From positions 1 to 22,559 of the forward strand of contig UQSC01000019.1 of assembly GCA_900543615.1 (NCBI GenBank): DNA of 22,559 nt. Direction: 5' to 3'. A program made the position numbers and the translations under genes. Below are positions 19,925 through 22,559 of this stretch, piece by piece; positions within the stretch are counted from its first letter, which is position 1; the number at the start of each line of letters is the position of its first letter. The stretch is from an uncultured Collinsella sp. Lineage in GTDB: Bacteria > Actinomycetota > Coriobacteriia > Coriobacteriales > Coriobacteriaceae. The notes beneath the pieces were generated by a model. It was not told the DNA's origin, made no database searches, and was given only the letters and a program-made list of their open reading frames with translations.

Positions 19925-20890
19925 CTAGTACGTCGCCTTGTAACGGTTGACTTTCTCGCGGTAGTCGCGCGTGTCGGCCTCGCGCAGCTTGGTCATGGCA
20001 TCGCGCTCGTCGTCGGACAGGTTCGTGGGGACCTGCACCTTGATCTCGACAAGCAGCGCGCCTGTGCGGCCACGGTGCTTAACATCGGGCGCGCCCATCT
20101 CCTTAAAGCGGAACTTTTTGCCCGTCTGGGTGCCCGCCGGTACCTTCAGACGAACCGTCGCCCCGCCGGGCGTGGGCACATCTACCGTACAGCCGAGCGC
20201 CGCCTCGTAGACCGAGATCGGCACCTCCATGGTCACATCGGCGCCTTTGCGCTTAAACAGCGGATGCTCCTCCACGTGCGTGGTCACGACCAGGTCGCCG
20301 CGCTCGCCTCCGGCAACGCCGTACTCGCCACGGCGCTTGTAACGCAATTTGCCGCCGTCGACCGCACCCGCGGGCACCGAGACCGTGATGGTCTGCTGCT
20401 CGCCCGTCGAGGGAATGCGGTAGGTAACCTTGTGCGTCACGCCGCGAAACGCGTCCTCGGCCGTCACATCGACGGTCAGCGACAGGTCGCCGCCCTTGCG
20501 CGCGCGGTTGCGGCCCGCGCCCGCACCGGCAGCACCCGCGGCACCGGCAAAGCCCGAGCCCCAGTCGCTGCCCCAGGCGCCGTTGCCGCTGAAGATGCTG
20601 TCGAAGATATCGCCCCAACCGCTCGCGCCGGCACCGGCGCCGTAGCCACCGCTATACGCGCCGCCCGCGCCCGGCATGCCGCCGAACATGAGCATCTGGT
20701 CGTACTCTTTGCGCTTCTTCTCGTCCGAAAGCGTCTCGTAGGCCTCGCTAATCTCCTTAAACTTGGCCTCGTCGCCGCCGGCATCGGGGTGATATTTTTG
20801 CGCGAGCTTGCGAAACGCGCTCTTGATCTCTTTGTCGGAGGCGCTCTTGGATACGCCCAGGATGTCATAGAAGGTTTTGCCTGCAGCCAT
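19925..20890 (-). CDS. dnaJ: DnaJ-type co-chaperone lacking the zinc-finger domain
   Basis: The 321-residue protein has the J domain at 1-70 with the HPD tripeptide at 34-36 that stimulates DnaK ATPase, a Gly/Ala-rich linker (about 70-130) and two C-terminal substrate-binding domains (about 134-300; FRGVTHKVTYRIPSTG, then RGDLVVTTHVEEHPLFKR). The four CxxCxGxG motifs of canonical DnaJ are absent, so it is a type B Hsp40 (CbpA- or DnaJ2-like). GGAG precedes the ATG at 20890. In the chromosome it follows grpE, but 208 bp with a terminator and a large palindrome separate them; it may have its own promoter. It is followed by hspR. Confidence 0.93.
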   Translation of the reverse strand: MAAGKTFYDILGVSKSASDKEIKSAFRKLAQKYHPDAGGDEAKFKEISEAYETLSDEKKRKEYDQMLMFGGMPGAGGAYSGGYGAGAGASGWGDIFDSIFSGNGAWGSDWGSGFAGAAGAAGAGAGRNRARKGGDLSLTVDVTAEDAFRGVTHKVTYRIPSTGEQQTITVSVPAGAVDGGKLRYKRRGEYGVAGGERGDLVVTTHVEEHPLFKRKGADVTMEVPISVYEAALGCTVDVPTPGGATVRLKVPAGTQTGKKFRFKEMGAPDVKHRGRTGALLVEIKVQVPTNLSDDERDAMTKLREADTRDYREKVNRYKATY

Positions 20891-20910
20891 CGTAGCTCCT
20901 CTCCTCTAGT

Positions 20911-21054
20911 ACCTGCCATTTGGGGACGGGGCAGAAATGGCAGATTTACTCATACTCGCACTCTTGACAACGGCGACGCACATGCGCATGCACATGGCGG
21001 CGCCTTGTCAAGAGACGAAATCTGCCATTTCTACCCCGTCCCCAAATGGCAGGT
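20911..21054. repeat. 144-bp palindromic element inside the dnaK-hspR cluster
   Basis: Outer arms of 37 bp (20911-20947 and 21018-21054) match with one mismatch and carry TGCCATTTGGGGACGGGG. Inside, a second pair CTCTTGACAA/TTGTCAAGAG (20961-20970, 21005-21014) surrounds the perfect palindrome CATGCGCATG (20981-20990). The element lies between the grpE terminator and the dnaJ ribosome binding site. No protein is encoded and no clear target-site duplication is seen. Confidence 0.88.
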
Positions 21055-21059
21055 CAAGA

Positions 21060-21093
21060 TTAAAAGGGCCCCGGGTGTTGCCCCGGGGCCCTT
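21060..21093 (-). terminator. Intrinsic terminator between grpE and dnaJ
   Basis: On the minus strand a perfect 12-bp GC-rich stem (21082-21093 with 21064-21075, six-base loop) is followed by TTTTAATCTT. It starts 5 nt after the grpE stop, so transcripts from the dnaK promoter should partly end here. Confidence 0.88.
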
Positions 21094-21098
21094 CTCAA

Positions 21099-21941
21099 TT
21101 ACTCCTCGGTGCTCTCGGCCGTATCGGCCGCGGCATCCTCGGGCGCCGCTTCGGGCTCCGGTGCGGGGCGCTTCTCGCCGCCGTAGGTCACCGTCACCAT
21201 CGCGGAGCGCAGAATGCGGTCCGCCATGCGGTAGCCCTTCTGGTACACGTCGTTGACGGTCTCGTCGTACTGCGATGCGTCCTCGACACGCCCCACGGCC
21301 TGGTGCTCGAGCGGATCGAACGCCTCGCCCTTGGGGTCGATGGGCTCAACGCCCTCGTGCGCAAACACATCGAGCAGCTTGGCATGCACCGCGTCAACGC
21401 CATCGACAAACTGCTTAAAATCGTCGGAAAGCTCCTGGCTACGGGCATGGTCGATTGCACGCTCGATATCGTCAACCACCGGCAGCAGCGCAGTGACGAG
21501 CTTCTCGGTCGCGCGCTCGCGCTCGGCGATACGCTCGTTGGCGGTGCGGCGACGGAAGTTCTCCCAGTCGGCCTGTAGACGGGCGGTGCGCTCGGTAGCG
21601 TCCTTTGCCTTGTCCTCGGCGGCCTTCTGAGCCTCTGCCGCAGCATCGAGCTCATTGCGCACGTCGGCAAGCTCCTTTTGGGCCTGTTCGAACTTGAGCT
21701 TAAAGTCGTTGTCGGCGGCTTCCTCACCGGCGCGGATAGCAGCTTCCACCATCTCGTCCTCGGTCATCGTCGCCTCCTTGTTGGAATCCTCTACCTGGTT
21801 CTCGGCAGCCTCGGCGGCCTCGGCCTCGTTGGCCTCGGTATCGTCGACGGCCTCTACGGGAATCTTCACGTCCTTCTCCTCAGAGTCAACGGGGGCGGCG
21901 CCAGCGGCAGCCGCCTCCGTGCGAGCTTTACGGGCGGACAT
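21099..21941 (-). CDS. grpE: GrpE, nucleotide exchange factor of DnaK
   Basis: The 280-residue protein contains the long GrpE dimer helix (about 75-150, acidic and Lys/Glu/Ala-rich, then TARLQADWENFRRRTANERI) and the C-terminal beta domain (FDPLEHQAVGRVED, then VYQKGYRMADRILRSAMVTV), the most conserved part. GrpE releases ADP from DnaK. It is longer than the usual 180-200 residues: about 70 extra acidic residues at the N terminus and a 25-residue Pro/Glu/Ala tail. ATG at 21941 begins 2 nt after the dnaK stop, and its ribosome binding site lies within the end of dnaK, so translation is coupled. Confidence 0.96.
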   Translation of the reverse strand: MSARKARTEAAAAGAAPVDSEEKDVKIPVEAVDDTEANEAEAAEAAENQVEDSNKEATMTEDEMVEAAIRAGEEAADNDFKLKFEQAQKELADVRNELDAAAEAQKAAEDKAKDATERTARLQADWENFRRRTANERIAERERATEKLVTALLPVVDDIERAIDHARSQELSDDFKQFVDGVDAVHAKLLDVFAHEGVEPIDPKGEAFDPLEHQAVGRVEDASQYDETVNDVYQKGYRMADRILRSAMVTVTYGGEKRPAPEPEAAPEDAAADTAESTEE

Positions 21942-21943
21942 GA

Positions 21944-22559
<616 letters not shown>

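Overview
The window looks like chromosomal DNA of a high-GC gut actinobacterium of the class Coriobacteriia, most likely Collinsella or a close relative. The evidence is the actinobacterial dnaK-grpE-dnaJ-hspR gene order, a PASTA-type Ser/Thr kinase, a mannose-family PTS operon with a DUF956 gene, and several palindromic intergenic repeats of a kind I associate with this genus. The assignment is inference; there is no rRNA here to settle it.

Layout. 1-1350: the 3' part of a PASTA-domain protein (probably a Ser/Thr kinase), its terminator, and tRNA-Arg(CCU) on the minus strand. 1407-5162: a minus-strand mannose-type PTS operon (IIAB, IIC, IID), its terminator, then a DUF956 gene, bounded on both sides by copies of a 70-nt palindrome. 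5171-10494: hypA (nickel chaperone), a 925-residue multi-cluster Fe-S/FAD oxidoreductase, a divergent TetR regulator with operator-like boxes between them, and a DUF5692-like membrane protein. 10723-12546: an acidic single-span membrane protein and a 64-residue disordered protein, convergent across a third 70-nt palindrome. 12681-15308: clpB. 15309-16710: several palindromic repeats around one small anchored protein. 16711-19011: a YbhJ-like aconitase-family hydratase. 19436-22559: hspR, dnaJ, grpE and the 3' part of dnaK on the minus strand, with a terminator and a 144-bp palindrome between grpE and dnaJ.

Functional links. DnaK, GrpE, DnaJ, ClpB and (by family) the repressor HspR form the heat-shock disaggregation set; clpB is separate but nearby. 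The PTS genes form a sugar-uptake unit. The oxidoreductase, TetR regulator and DUF5692 protein look like one redox module of unknown substrate, with hypA possibly cotranscribed downstream of the oxidoreductase.

Most notable result: two non-coding segments, 5612-5753 (leader of hypA) and 19242-19384 (between the hydratase and hspR), align over their full length of about 142 nt with one gap. Their paired positions differ by at least ten compensatory base changes, while the junction sequences and the terminal hairpin are nearly identical. That pattern indicates a structured RNA under selection. I do not recognise it as a known riboswitch class.
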